Program-made: the position numbers and the translations under genes
Notes under the pieces: generated by a model
Database searches by the model: none
What the model was told of the DNA's origin: nothing
What the model saw: only the letters and a program-made list of their open reading frames with translations
DNA from: Sabellastarte sp. h YS-2021
Lineage: Eukaryota > Annelida > Polychaeta > Sabellida > Sabellidae
Reading direction: 5' to 3'
DNA length: 64,000 nt
NCBI GenBank assembly: GCA_964017235.1
Contig: OZ024936.1
Location: 90,866,537-90,930,536, forward strand
Shown here: piece after piece, positions 20,379-34,767 of the stretch
Layout of the letters: every line of letters starts with the position of its first letter
How positions within the stretch are numbered: the first letter of the stretch is position 1

Positions 20379-22648
20379 CATAACCATAAGGAGACAAGGG
20401 TCATCTGGAAGTACTTGTCTTTCATTCAATTAAAAAGATATCAGGTGCAACAATAAATCAATCATTCAATAAAAATGAAATATTGTATTGAAAATTTATT
20501 TCTTGAATCTGGCTACTGTTCTAAAGTGTATATACTAAGACTAAAATATAAGGTTTCAGTCCCTTGTTAACACATTTCTCAAATTATGTGGTGCCAGAAT
20601 TTGGATACTCTTTACTGAAAAGAGATCAGATCTTTCTGGTACAAACTAGCAATTCCTAATAAGCTGCAAGTCAATACATCTTCATAATTAACTTGTTTAT
20701 TTCAAGAAACAAAACAGAAACATTCAGACAGTGTTGGGCAGTGAATATCATTCCTAAAATCATAGTAAAATGTAGTGCAAAAAGTACTAAAGAAAATCAT
20801 ATTCCTACCTTTAGTGAAACTGAAGTATGCATTTTGTCTCTCAATCGACTTCTTGGTGACTACAATATCAAAAGCGTTTTTGCATAGGTATATATCTAAC
20901 TGGTACGGACAATATTATTAAAATTATAGGTAATTTTACAGAAAAATATTATAATTGACTTTTTAGTTGGTCAATCTTTCATTCACTTTTGATTTTGTAC
21001 AAAACAGAATGATAAAATAGCTATATATACACTGTTTTAGTATAGCATTATCATATGAAGACTAGGGTCATCTGGAAGTACTTGTTTTTCATTCAATTAA
21101 AAATATATCAGGCAAAAATGATAAATTAATGAATCATTAAAAAAATTGATGTATTATATTGAAAATTGGTTTCTTAAAGGCAGGTGATGTTCCAAAATGT
21201 ATATACTTAGACTTAAATACAATGTATCAGTCCCTTGTTAACACATTTCTCAAATTATAAGCTACCATAATTTGAATACTGTTTTCTGAACTTCATGAAA
21301 GTAAACATATTTTTAAAATCTGTTATTGTAACTTTTTAGAGTTTAAATGTAATACAGTTTCATTCAAACACAAATTAGCAATCACTAATAAGTTGTGCAT
21401 CAATATATATCCAAAATTAACTTGTTTATTTCACAAAACAAAATAAAAAGAATCAAATAGTTTTCTGTCATGAACATTATTCCTAAAAATTAGATGTAAA
21501 AATGTACCAAAGATAATCAATATCCTACCTTTAATGAAATCAAAGGATTCATGTTATCTCTAAATCTTCCTTTTGGCGACTACAATATCAAAAGTGTTTT
21601 TGTATAGTACAGATATAACTGATGTGGATACAATTATTAATATTACCCACCAAAATAGGTAATTTTTACAGACAAAATATCCTAATTGACTTTTCAGTTG
21701 GTCAATATTTCAGTCACTTTGACTGTATACAAAACAAAAATGCTAAAATAGCTATATATACAATGTTTTGGTATAGCATAACCATATTCTAATCTAAATC
21801 TAATATACTACTTTGCAGGCTCAATATCTTTGACACAAAGGGGAACTCCATTCACTAGTTAACAAAAATTGTTAATCATAAAGAGAATCAAGTAGCGGTC
21901 AAGGGTTAGTGATCCAGAGTTATGAGTGTTACCAGAGGGAAGTTGACTAAGTTTGGAAATGAGTTAGAGAGGTGGAATTTAAGGAGTTCCCTAAATGATG
22001 TAACAGATGGGCTAGTTCTTATTTGGAAGGGAAAAGAGTTCCCCAAAGAACTGGGGCATAGTGACAGAAAGAATTACAAAAATGTTTGATTGATTTATTT
22101 AGGATGTCTATGGTCAAAAGTTGGGGTATGAAGGAACCTAAGTGTAAAGGTGCTTCTTGTGTTTTTGGAAGAGGTGTAGGGGTGAATTAATTCTCCTAGA
22201 TAATCTTGTTGATCTTGGATGAGAATTTTGTATGTAAACAGGCCTATTTTAAATTGCACCCTGTATCATTTCAGGTGAGGGTTAACGTGTGTGAATTTTG
22301 GGGAACGGGTGACAACCCTGCAGAGTGAGTTTTCGACCTGCTGCAATCTCCTTAACTCAAAATCATTGAGTGTTTATTTATTTGGGGTTTTACGTCGCTT
22401 TCAACACTGTACAGGTCATATCACGATGGGTAGTTGGAAGGGCAGAGGAAACCAGTACATATAGTTTGCTAGGGTTGTGTACTGTAAACTGGCAACTAAC
22501 GGCAAGTAACTATCAGCTTTCCCACTTAAGGCCATGATGGGGATCAAACCCTGGCCTCAGAGGTGGGAGGCGAGAGTGTTAATACTCTGCCACCGTGGTC
22601 CCCCAAAATCATTGAGTGATATAAACAGAGAATTGAAATGTTCCAATT
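20379..22648. repeat. Array unit 1 (2,270 bp, alpha-like, with SINE)
   Basis: Unit enlarged by the SINE at 22373-22604 plus its 14-bp duplication. The A part reads aactggtacggac (alpha signature). B still has cttcatgaaagtaaacat, an older variant shared with the right edge of the array. Confidence 0.9.
22373..22604 (-). mobile_element. SINE copied with its array unit (unit 1)
   Basis: Same site, orientation and duplication (aaaatcattgagtg at 22359-22372 and 22605-22618) as the SINE at 20103. It was inherited by unit duplication and is not an independent insertion. Confidence 0.95.
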
Positions 22649-24669
22649 CATAACCATAAGGAGACAAGGGTCATCTGGAAGTACTTGTCTTTCATTCAAT
22701 TAAAAAGATATCAGGTGCAACAATAAATCAATCATTCAATAAAAATGAAATATTGTATTGAAAATTTATTTCTTGAATCCGGCTACTGTTCTAAAATGTA
22801 TATACTTAGACTAAAATATAAGGTGTCAGTCCCTTATTAACACATCTCTCAAATTATGTGGTGCCAGAATTTGGATACTTTTTACTGAAAAGAGATCAGA
22901 TCTCTCTGGTACAAACTAGCAATTCCTAATAAGCTGCAAATCAATACATCTTCATAATTAACTTGTTTATTTCAAGAAACAAAACAGAAACATTCATACA
23001 GTGTTGGGCCGTGAATATTATTCCTAAAATCATAGTAAAATGTAGTGCAAAAAGTACTAAAGAAAATCATATTCCTACCTTTAATGAAACTGAAGTATGC
23101 ATTTTGTCTCTCGATCGACTTCTTGGCGACTACAATATCAAAAGCGTTTTTGCATAGGTATATATCTAACTGGTACGGACAATATTATTAAAATTATAGG
23201 TAATTTTACAGAAAAATATTACAAGTGACTTTTTAGTTGGTCAATCTTTCATTCACTTTTGATATTGTACAAAACAGAATGATAAAATAGCTATATATAC
23301 ACTGTTTTAGTATAGCAGTATCATATGAAGACTAGGGTCATCTGGAAGTACTTGTTTTTCATTCAATTAAAAATATATCAGGCGAAAATGGTAAATTAAT
23401 GAATCATTAAAAAAATTGATGTATTATATTGAAAATTGGTTTCTTATAGCCAGGTGATGTTCCAAAATGTATATACTTAGACTTAAATACAATGTATCAG
23501 TCCCTTGTTAACACATTTCTCAAATTATAAGCTACCATAATTTGAATACTGTTCTCTGAACTTCATGAAAATAAACATATTTTTAAAATCTGTTATTATA
23601 ACTTTTTAGAGTTTAAGTGTAATACAGTTTCATTCAAACACAAATTAGCAATCACTAATAAGTTATGCATCAATATATATCCAAAATTAACTTGTTTATT
23701 TCACAAAACAAAATAAAAAGAATCAAATAGTTTTCTGTCATGAACATTATTCCTAAAAATTAGATGTAAAACTGTACCAAAGATAATCAATATCCTACCT
23801 TTAATGAAACCAAAGGATTCGTGTTATCTCTAAATCTTTCTTTTGGCGACTACAATATCAAAAGTGTTTTTATTTAGTACATATATAACTAAAGTGGACA
23901 CAATTATCAATATTACCCACCAAAATATGAAAATTTTACAGACAAAAAACCATAATTGACATTTCAGTTGGTCAATATTTCAGTCTCTTTGACTGTATAC
24001 AAAACAAAAATGCTAAAATAGCTATATATACAATGTTTTGGTATAGCATAACCATATTCTAATCTAAATCTAATATACTACTTTGCAGGCTCAATATCTT
24101 TGACACAAAGGGGAACTCCATGCACTAGTTAACAAAAATTGTTAATCATAAAGAGAATCAAGTAGCGGTCAAGGGTCAGTGATCCAGAGTTATGAGTGTT
24201 ACCAGAGGGAAGTTGACTAAGTTGGAAATGAGTTAAAGAGGTGGGATTTAAGGAGTTTACTAAATGATGTAACAGATGGGCTAGTTCTTATTTGGAAGGG
24301 AAAGGAGTTCCCCGAAGAACTGGGGCATAGTGACTGAAAGAATTACAAAAATGTTTGATTTATTTAGGATGTCTATGGTCAAAAGTTGGGGTATGAAGGA
24401 ACCTAAGTTTAAAGGTGCTTCTCCTTGTGTTTTAGAAGAGGTGTAGGGATGAATTAATTCTCCTAGGTAGTCTTGTTGATCTTGGATGAGAATTTTGTAT
24501 GTAAAGAGGCCTATTTTAAATCGCACCCTGTATCATTTCAGGTGAGGGTTAATGTATGTGAATTTTGGGGAACGGGTGACAACCCTGCAGAGTGAGTTTT
24601 AGACCTGCTGCAATCTCCTTAACTCAAAATCATTGAGTGATATAAACAGAGAATTGAAATATTCCAATT
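22649..24669. repeat. Array unit 2 (2,021 bp, alpha)
   Basis: Alpha signatures: aactggtacggac in A, aatatgaaaattttacag in B. The LINE part has a 4-bp loss (gtttgatttattt instead of gtttgattgattt) that is also found in unit 4. Confidence 0.9.
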
Positions 24670-26689
24670 CATAGCCATAAGGAGACAAGGATCATCTGGA
24701 AGTACTTGTGTTTCATTCAATTAAAAAGATATCAGGTGCAACAATAAATCAATCTTTCAATAAAATGAATATTGTATTGAAAATTTATTTCTTGAATCCG
24801 GCTACTGTTCTAAAATGTATATACTTAGACTAAAATATAAGGTGTCAGTCCTGTGTTAACACATTTCTCAAATTATGTGGTGCCAGAATTTGGATACTCT
24901 TTACTGAAAAGAGATCAGATCTTTCTGGTACAAACTAGCAATCAATTCCTAATAAGCTGCGAGTCAATACATCTTCATAATTAACTTGTTTATTTCAAGA
25001 AACAAAACAGAAACATTCAGACAGTGTTGGGCCGTGAATATTATTCCTAAAATCATAGTAAAATGTAGTGCAAAAAGTACTAATGAAAATCATATTCCTA
25101 CCTTTAATGAAACCGAAGTATGCATTTTGTCTCTCGATCGACTTCTTGGCGACTACAATATCAAAAGCGTTTTTGCATAGGTATATATCTAACTGGTACG
25201 GACAATATTATTAAAATTATAGGTAATTTTACAGAAAAATATTATAATTGACGTTTTAGTTTGTCAATCTTTCATTCACTTTTGATTTTGTACAAAACAG
25301 AATGATAAAATAGCTATATATACACTGTTTTAGTATAGCATTATCATATGAAGACTAGGGTCATCTGGAAGTACTTGTTTTTCATTCAATTAAAAATATA
25401 TCAGGCGAAAATGGTAAATTAATGAATCATTAAAAAAATTGATGTATTATATTGAAAATTGGTTTCTTATAGCCAGGTGATGTTCCAAAATGTATATACT
25501 TAGACTTAAATACAATGTATCAGTCCCTTGTTAACATATTTCTCTAATTATAAGCTACCATAATTTGAATACTGTTCTCTGAACTTCATGAAAATAAATA
25601 TATTTTTAAAATCTGTTATTATAACTTTTTAGAGTTTAAATGTAATACAGTTTCATTCCAACACAAATTAGCAATCACTAATAAGTTATGCATCAATATA
25701 TATCCAAAATTAACTTGTTTATTTCACAAAACAAAATAAAAAGAATCAAATAGTTTTCTGTCATGAACATTATTCCTAAAAATTAGATGTAAAACTGTAC
25801 CAAAGATAAGCAATATCCTACCTTTAATGAAACCGAAGGATTCATGTTATCTCTAAATCTTCCTTTTGGCGACTACAATATCAAAAGTGTTTTTATTTAG
25901 TACATATATAACTGATGTGGACACAATTATCAATATTACCCACCAAAATATGAAAATTTTACAGACAAAAAACCATAATCGACATTTCAGTTGGTCAATA
26001 TTTCAGTCTCTTTGACTGTATACAAAACAAAAATGCTAAAATAGCTATATATACAATGTTTTGGTATAGCATAACCATATTCTAATCTAAATCTAATATA
26101 CTACTTTGCAGGCTCAATATCTTTGACACAAAGGGGAACTCCATGCACTAGTTGACAAAAATTGTTTATCATAAAGAGAATCAAGTAGCGGTCAAGGGTC
26201 AGGGATCCAGAGTTATGAGTGTTACCAGAGGGAAGTTGACTAAGTTTGGAAATGAGTTAAAGAGGTGGGATTTAAGGAGTTTACTAAATGATGTAACAGA
26301 TGGGCTAGTTCTTATTTGGAAGGGAAAGGAGTTCCTGGGGCATAGTGACTGAAAGAATTACAAAAATCTTTGATTGATTTATTTAGGATGTCTATGGTCA
26401 AAAGTTGGGGTATGAAGGAACCTAAGTTTAAAGGTGCTTCTCCTTGTGTTTTTAGAAGAGGTGTAGGGATAAATTAATTCTCCTAGGTAGTCTTGTTGAT
26501 CTTGGATGAGAATTTTGTATGTAAAGAGGCCTATTTTAAATTGTACCCTGTATCATTTCAGGTGAGGGTTAATGTATGTGAATTTTGGGGAACGGGTGAC
26601 AACCCTGCAGAGTGAGTTTTGGACCTGCTGCAATCTCCTTAACTCAAAATCATTGAGTGATATAAACAGAGAATTGAAATATTCCAATT
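24670..26689. repeat. Array unit 3 (2,020 bp, alpha)
   Basis: First half of the duplicated alpha-beta dimer. The LINE part has a 9-bp deletion (ggagttcctggggc instead of ggagttccccgaagaactgggg), shared only with unit 5. Confidence 0.9.
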
Positions 26690-28705
26690 CATAGCCATAA
26701 TGAGACAAGGATCATCTGGAAGTACTTGTGTTTCATTCAATTAAAAAGATATCAGGTGCAACAATAAATCAATCTTTCAATAAAATGTATATTGTATTGA
26801 AAATTTATTTCTTGAATCCGGCTACTGTTCTAAAATGTATATACTTAGACTAAAATATAAGGTGTCAGTCCCTTGTTAACACATTTCTCAAATTATGTGG
26901 TGCCAGAATTTGGATACTCTTTACTGAAAAGAGATCAGATCTTTCTGGTACAAACTAGCAATTCCTAATAAGCTGCGAGTCAATACATCTTCATAATTAA
27001 CTTGTTTATTTCAAGAAACAAAACAGAAACATTCAGACAGTGTTGGGTCGTGAATATTATTCCTAAAATCATAGTAAAATGTAGTGCAAAAAGTACTAAA
27101 GAAAATCATTCCTACCTTTAATGAAACTGAAGTATGCATTTTGTCTCTCGATCGACTTCTTGGCGACTACAATATCAAAAGCGTTTTTGCATAGATATAT
27201 ATCTAACTGGCGCGGACAAAATTATTAAAATTGTAAGAAATTTTATAGAAAAATATTATATTGACTTTTTAGTTGGTCAATCTTTCATTCACTTTTGCTT
27301 TTGTACAAAACAGAATGATAAAATAGCTATATATACACTGTTTTAGTATAGCATTATCATATGAAGACTAGGGTCATCTGGAAGTACTTGTTTTTCATTC
27401 AATTAAAATATATCAGGCGAAAATGATAAATGAATGAATCATTAAAAAAATTGATGTATTATATTGAAAATTGGTTTCTTATAGCCAGGTGATGTTCCAA
27501 AATGTATATACTTAGACTTAAATACAATGTATCAGCCCCTTGTTAACACATTTCTCAAACTATAAGCCACCATAATTTGAATACTGTTCTCTGAACTTCA
27601 TGAAAATAAACATATTTTTAAAATATGTTATTATAACTTTTTAGAGTTTAAATGTAATACAGTTTCATTCCAACACAAGTTAGCAATCACTAATAAGTTA
27701 TACATCAATATATATCCAAAATTAACTTGTTTATTTCAAGAAACAAAATAAAAAGAATCAAATAGTTTCCTGTCATGAACATTATTCCTAAAAATTAGAT
27801 GTAAAAATGTACCAAAGATAATCAATATCCTACCTTTAATGAAACCGAAGGATTCATGTTATCTCTAAATCTTCCTTTTGGCGACTACAATATCAAAAGT
27901 GTTTTTATTTAGTACATATATAACTGATGTGGACACAATTATCAATATTACCCACCAAAATAGGTAAATTTTACAGACAAAATATCATAATTGACTTTTC
28001 AGTTGGTCAATATTTCAGTCACTTTGACTGTATACAAAACAAAAATGCTAAAATAGCTATATATACAATGTTTTGGTATAGCATAACCATATTCTAATCT
28101 AAATCTAATATTCTACTTTGCAGGCTCAATATCTTTGACACAAAGGGGAACTCTGTGCACTAGTTAACAAAAATTGTTAATCATAAAGAGAATCAAGTAG
28201 CGGTCAAGAGTCAGTGATCCAGAGTTATGAGTGTTACCAGAGGGAAGCTGACCAAGTTTGGAAATGAGTTATAGAGGTGGGATTTAAGGAGTTTACTAAA
28301 TGATGTAACAGATGGGCTAGTTCTTATTTGGAAGGGAAAGGAGTTCCCCGAAGAACTGGGGCATAGTGACTGAAAGAATTACAAAAATGTTTGATTTATT
28401 TAGGATGTCTATGGTCAAAAGTTGGGGTATGAAGGAACCTAAGTTTAAAGGTGCTTCTTCTTGTGTTTTAGAAGAGGTGTAGGGATGAATTAATTCTCCT
28501 AGGTAGTCTTGTTGATCTTGGATGAGAATTTTGTATGTAAAGAGGCCTATTTTAAATCGCACCCTGTATCATTTCAGGTGAGGGTTAATGTATGTGAATT
28601 TTGGGGAACGGGTGACAACCCTGCAGAGTGAGTTTTGGACCTGCTGCAATCTCCTTAACTCAAAATCATTGAGTGATATAAACAGAGAATTGAAATATTC
28701 CAATT
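26690..28705. repeat. Array unit 4 (2,016 bp, beta)
   Basis: Beta signatures: aactggcgcggacaaaa and tgtaagaaattttatag in A. The LINE part carries gcggtcaagagtcag and gaagctgaccaag, shared with units 10 and 12. Confidence 0.9.
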
Positions 28706-30725
28706 CATAGCCATAAGGAGACAAGGTTCATCTGGAAGTACTTGTGTTTCATTCAATTAAAAAGATATCAGGTGCAACAATAAATCAATCTTTCAATAAA
28801 ATGAATATTGTATTGAAAATTTATTTCTTGAATCCGGCTACTGTTCTAAAATGTATATACTTAGACTAAAATATAAGGTGTCAGTCCCGTGTTAACACAT
28901 TTCTCAAATTATGTGGTGCCAGAATTTGGATACTCTTTACTGAAAAGAGATCAGATCTTTCTGGTACAAACTAGCAATCAATTCCTAATAAGCTGCGAGT
29001 CAATACATCTTCATAATTAACTTGTTTATTTCAAGAAACAAAACAGAAACATTCAGACAGTGTTGGGCCGTGAATATTATTCCTAAAATCATAGTAAAAT
29101 GTAGTGCAAAAAGTACTAATGAAAATCATATTCCTACCTTTAATGAAACCGAAGTATGCATTTTGTCTCTCGATCGACTTCTTGGCGACTACAATATCAA
29201 AAGCGTTTTTGCATAGGTATATATCTAACTGGTACGGACAATATTATTAAAATTATAGGTAATTTTACAGAAAAATATTATAATTGACGTTTTAGTTTGT
29301 CAATCTTTCATTCACTTTTGATTTTGTACAAAACAGAATGATAAAATAGCTATATATACACTGTTTTAGTATAGCATTATCATATGAAGACTAGGGTCAT
29401 CTGGAAGTACTTGTTTTTCATTCAATTAAAAATATATCAGGCGAAAATGGTAAATTAATGAATCATTAAAACAATTGATGTATTATATTGAAAATTGGTT
29501 TCTTATAGCCAGGTGATGTTCCAAAATGTATATACTTAGACTTAAATACAATGTATCAGTCCCTTGTTAACATATTTCTCTAATTATAAGCTACCATAAT
29601 TTGAATACTGTTCTCTGAACTTCATGAAAATAAATATAGTTTTAAAATCTGTTATTATAACTTTTTAGAGTTTAAATGTAATACAGTTTCATTCCAACAC
29701 AAATTAGCAATCACTAATAAGTTATGCATCAATATATATCCAAAATTAACTTGTTTATTTCACAAAACAAAATAAAAAGAATCAAATAGTTTTCTGTCAT
29801 GAACATTATTCCTAAAAATTAGATGTAAAACTGTACCAAAGATAAGCAATATCCTACCTTTAATGAAACCGAAGGATTCATGTTATCTCTAAATCTTCCT
29901 TTTGGCGACTACAATATCAAAAGTGTTTTTATTTAGTACATATATAACTGATGTGGACACAATTATCAATATTACCCACCAAAATATGAAAATTTTACAG
30001 ACAAAAAACCATAATCGACATTTCAGTTGGTCAATATTTCAGTCTCTTTGACTGTATACAAAACAAAAATGCTAAAATAGCTATATATACAATGTTTTGG
30101 TATAGCATAACCATATTCTAATCTAAATCTAATATACTACTTTGCAGGCTCAATATCTTTGACACAAAGGGGAACTCCATGCACTAGTTGACAAAAATTG
30201 TTTATCATAAAGAGAATCAAGTAGCGGTCAAGGGTCAGGGATCCAGAGTTATGAGTGTTACCAGAGGGAAGTTGACTAAGTTTGGAAATGAGTTAAAGAG
30301 GTGGGATTTAAGGAGTTTACTAAATGATGTAACAGATGGGCTAGTTCTTATTTGGAAGGGAAAGGAGTTCCTGGGGCATAGTGACTGAAAGAATTACAAA
30401 AATCTTTGATTGATTTATTTAGGATGTCTATGGTCAAAAGTTGGGGTATGAAGGAACCTAAGTTTAAAGGTGCTTCTCCTTGTGTTTTTAGAAGAGGTGT
30501 AGGGATAAATTAATTCTCCTAGGTAGTCTTGTTGATCTTGGATGAGAATTTTGTATGTAAAGAGGCCTATTTTAAATTGTACCCTGTATCATTTCAGGTG
30601 AGGGTTAATGTATGTGAATTTTGGGGAACGGGTGACAACCCTGCAGAGTGAGTTTTGGACCTGCTGCAATCTCCTTAACTCAAAATCATTGAGTGATATA
30701 AACAGAGAATTGAAATATTCCAATT
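28706..30725. repeat. Array unit 5 (2,020 bp, alpha)
   Basis: Near-identical to unit 3 at an offset of 4,036 bp, including the private 9-bp deletion. Confidence 0.9.
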
Positions 30726-32746
30726 CATAGCCATAATGAGACAAGGATCATCTGGAAGTATTTGTGTTTCATTCAATTAAAAAGATATCAGGTGCAACAA
30801 TAAATCAATCTTTCAATAAAATGTATATTGTATTGAAAATTTATTTCTTGAATCCGGCTACTGTTCTAAAATGTATATACTTAGACTAAAATATAAGGTG
30901 TCAGTCCCTTGTTAACACATTTCTCAAATTATGTGGTGCCAGAATTTGGATACTCTTTACTGAAAAGAGATCAGATCTTTCTGGTACAAACTAGCAATTC
31001 CTAATAAGCTGCGAGTCAATACATCTTCATAATTAACTTGTTTATTTCAAGAAACAAAACAGAAACATTCAGACAGTGTTGGGTCGTGAATATTATTCCT
31101 AAAATCATAGTAAAATGTAGTGCAAAAAGTACTAAAGAAAATCATTCCTACCTTTAATGAAACTGAAGTATGCATTTTGTCTCTCGATCGACTTCTTGGC
31201 GACTACAATATCAAAAGCGTTTTTGCATAGATATATATCTAACTGGCGCGGACAAAATTATTAAAATTGTAAGAAATTTTATAGAAAAATATTATATTGA
31301 CTTTTTAGTTGGTCAATCTTTCATTCACTTTTGCTTTTGTACAAAACAGAATGATAAAATAGCTATATATACACTGTTTTAGTATAGCATTATCATATGA
31401 AGACTAGGGTCATCTGGAAGTACTTGTTTTTCATTCAATTAAAATATATCAGGCGAAAATGATAAATGAATGAATCATTAAAAAAATTGATGTATTATAT
31501 TGAAAATTGGTTTCTTATAGCCAGGTGATGTTCCAAAATGTATATACTTAGACTTAAATACAATGTATCAGCCCCTTGTTAACACATTTCTCAAACTATA
31601 AGCCACCATAATTTGAATACTGTTCTCTGAACTTCATGAAAATAAACATATTTTTAAAATATGTTATTATAACTTTTTAGAGTTTAAATGTAATACAGTT
31701 TCATTCCAACACAAATTAGCAATCACTAATAAGTTATGCATCAATATATATCCAAAATTAACTTGTTTATTTCACAAAACAAAATAAAAAGAATCAAATA
31801 GTTTCCTGTCATGAACATTATTCGTAAAAATTGGATGTAAAAATGTACCAAAGATAATCAATATCCTACCTTTAATGAAACCGAAGGATTCATGTTATCT
31901 CTAAATCTTCCTTTTGGCAACTACAATATCAAAAGTGTTTTTATTTAGTACATATATAACTGATGTGGACACAATTATCAATATTACCCACCAAAATAGG
32001 TAAATTTTACAGACAAAATATCATAATTGACTTTTCAGTTGGTCAATATTTCAGTCACTTTGACTGTATACAAAACAAAAATGCTAAAATAGCTATATAT
32101 ACAATGTTTTGGTATAGCATAACCATATTCTAATCTAAATCTAATATTCTACTTTGCAGGCTCAATATCTTTGACACAAAGGGGAACTCCGTGCACTAGT
32201 TAACAAAAATTGTTAATCATAAAGAGAATCAAGTAGTGGTCAAAGGTCAGTGATCCAGAGTTATGAGTGTTACCAGATGGAAGTTGACTAAGTTTGGAAA
32301 TGAGTTAAAGAGGTGGGATTTAAGGAGTTTACTAAATGATGTAGCAGATGGGTTAGTTATTATTTGGAAGGGAAAGGAGTTCCCCAAAGAACTGGGGCAT
32401 AGTGACTGAAAGAATTACAGAAATGTTTGATTGATTTATTTAGGATGTCTATGGTCAAAAGTTGGGGTATGAAGGAACCTAAGTTTAAAGGTGCTTCTCC
32501 TTGTGTTTTTAGAAGAGGTGTAGGGGTGCATTAATTCTCCTAGGTAATCTTGTTGATCTTGGATGAGAATTTTGTATGTAAAGAGGCCTATTTTAAATTG
32601 TACCCTGTATCATTTCAGGTGAGGGTTAATGTATGTGAATTTTGGGGAACGGGTGACAACCCTGCAGAGTGAGTTTTGGACCTGCTGCAATCTCCTTAAC
32701 TCAAAATCATTGAGTGATATAAACAGAGAATTGAAATATTCCAATT
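30726..32746. repeat. Array unit 6 (2,021 bp, beta)
   Basis: Its A part matches unit 4 at +4,036. From late B onwards it matches units 7-9 at +2,021, for example attcgtaaaaattggatg. It is therefore the junction between the dimer block and the monomeric expansion. Confidence 0.9.
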
Positions 32747-34767
32747 CATAGCCATAATGAGACAAGGATCATCTGGAAGTACTTGTGTTTCATTCAATTA
32801 AAAAGATATCAGGTGCAACAATAAATCAATCTTTCAATAAAATGTATATTGTATTGAAAATTTATTTCTTGAATCCGGCTACTGTTCTAAAATGTATATA
32901 CTTAGACTAAAATATAAGGTGTCAGTCCCTTGTTAACACATTTCTCAAATTATGTGGTGCCAGAATTTGGATACTCTTTACTGAAAAGAGATCAGATCTT
33001 TCTGGTACAAACTAGCAATTCCTAATAAGCTGCGAGTCAATACATCTTCATAATTAACTTGTTTATTTCAAGAAACAAAACAGAAACATTCAGACAGTGT
33101 TGGGTCGTGAATATTATTCCTAAAATCATAGTAAAATGTAGTGCAAAAAGTACTAAAGAAAATCATTCCTACCTTTAATGAAACTGAAGTATGCATTTTG
33201 TCTCTCGATCGACTTCTTGGCGACTACAATATCAAAAGCGTTTTTGCATAGATATATATCTAACTGGCGCGGACAAAATTATTAAAATTGTAAGAAATTT
33301 TATAGAAAAATATTATATTGACTTTTTAGTTGGTCAATCTTTCATTCACTTTTGCTTTTGTACAAAACAGAATGATAAAATAGCTATATATACACTGTTT
33401 TAGTATAGCATTATCATATGAAGACTAGGGTCATCTGGAAGTACTTGTTTTTCATTCAATTAAAATATATCAGGCGAAAATGATAAATGAATGAATCATT
33501 AAAAAAATTGATGTATTATATTGAAAATTGGTTTCTTATAGCCAGGTGATGTTCCAAAATGTATATACTTAGACTTAAATACAATGTATCAGCCCCTTGT
33601 TAACACATTTCTCAAACTATAAGCCACCATAATTTGAATACTGTTCTCTGAACTTCATGAAAATAAACATATTTTTAAAATATGTTATTATAACTTTTTA
33701 GAGTTTAAATGTAATACAGTTTCATTCCAACACAAATTAGCAATCACTAATAAGTTATGCATCAATATATATCCAAAATTAACTTGTTTATTTCACAAAA
33801 CAAAATAAAAAGAATCAAATAGTTTCCTGTCATGAACATTATTCGTAAAAATTGGATGTAAAAATGTACCAAAGATAATCAATATCCTACCTTTAATGAA
33901 ACCGAAGGATTCATGTTATCTCTAAATCTTCCTTTTGGCAACTACAATATCAAAAGTGTTTTTATTTAGTACATATATAACTGATGTGGACACAATTATC
34001 AATATTACCCACCAAAATAGGTAAATTTTACAGACAAAATATCATAATTGACTTTTCAGTTGGTCAATATTTCAGTCACTTTGACTGTATACAAAACAAA
34101 AATGCTAAAATAGCTATATATACAATGTTTTGGTATAGCATAACCATATTCTAATCTAAATCTAATATTCTACTTTGCAGGCTCAATATCTTTGACACAA
34201 AGGGGAACTCCGTGCACTAGTTAACAAAAATTGTTAATCATAAAGAGAATCAAGTAGTGGTCAAAGGTCAGTGATCCAGAGTTATGAGTGTTACCAGATG
34301 GAAGTTGACTAAGTTTGGAAATGAGTTAAAGAGGTGGGATTTAAGGAGTTTACTAAATGATGTAGCAGATGGGTTAGTTATTATTTGGAAGGGAAAGGAG
34401 TTCCCCAAAGAACTGGGGCATAGTGACTGAAAGAATTACAGAAATGTTTGATTGATTTATTTAGGATGTCTATGGTCAAAAGTTGGGGTATGAAGGAACC
34501 TAAGTTTAAAGGTGCTTCTCCTTGTGTTTTTAGAAGAGGTGTAGGGGTGAATTAATTCTCCTAGGTAATCTTGTTGATCTTGGATGAGAATTTTGTATGT
34601 AAAGAGGCCTATTTTAAATTGTACCCTGTATCATTTCAGGTGAGGGTTAATGTATGTGAATTTTGGGGAACGGGTGACAACCCTGCAGAGTGAGTTTTGG
34701 ACCTGCTGCAATCTCCTTAACTCAAAATCATTGAGTGATATAAACAGAGAATTGAAATATTCCAATT
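32747..34767. repeat. Array unit 7 (2,021 bp, beta core, reference unit)
   Basis: Nearly identical to unit 8 by eye. The previous unit ends with ggtgcattaattc where units 7-9 have ggtgaattaattc. Sub-boundaries are given in the array entry. Confidence 0.95.

Noticed and set aside
20693-20887. Recurring plus-strand open frame of 64-66 codons in many array units (also 22963, 24986, 29022, 39117, 41147, 45193, 47213, 49237)
   Set aside because: It recurs because the DNA repeats. It starts at non-ATG codons, shifts or breaks in other units, has low-complexity AT-driven composition, and overlaps the conserved block on the other strand.
26152-26352. 66-codon plus-strand frame in units 3, 5 and 11
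   Set aside because: It is antisense to the LINE RT C-terminus, whose family motifs explain the sequence.
31170-31382. Identical 70-codon plus-strand frame in units 4 and 6-9
   Set aside because: Identity reflects recent unit duplication. The frame depends on a single beta-type indel and is absent from alpha units.
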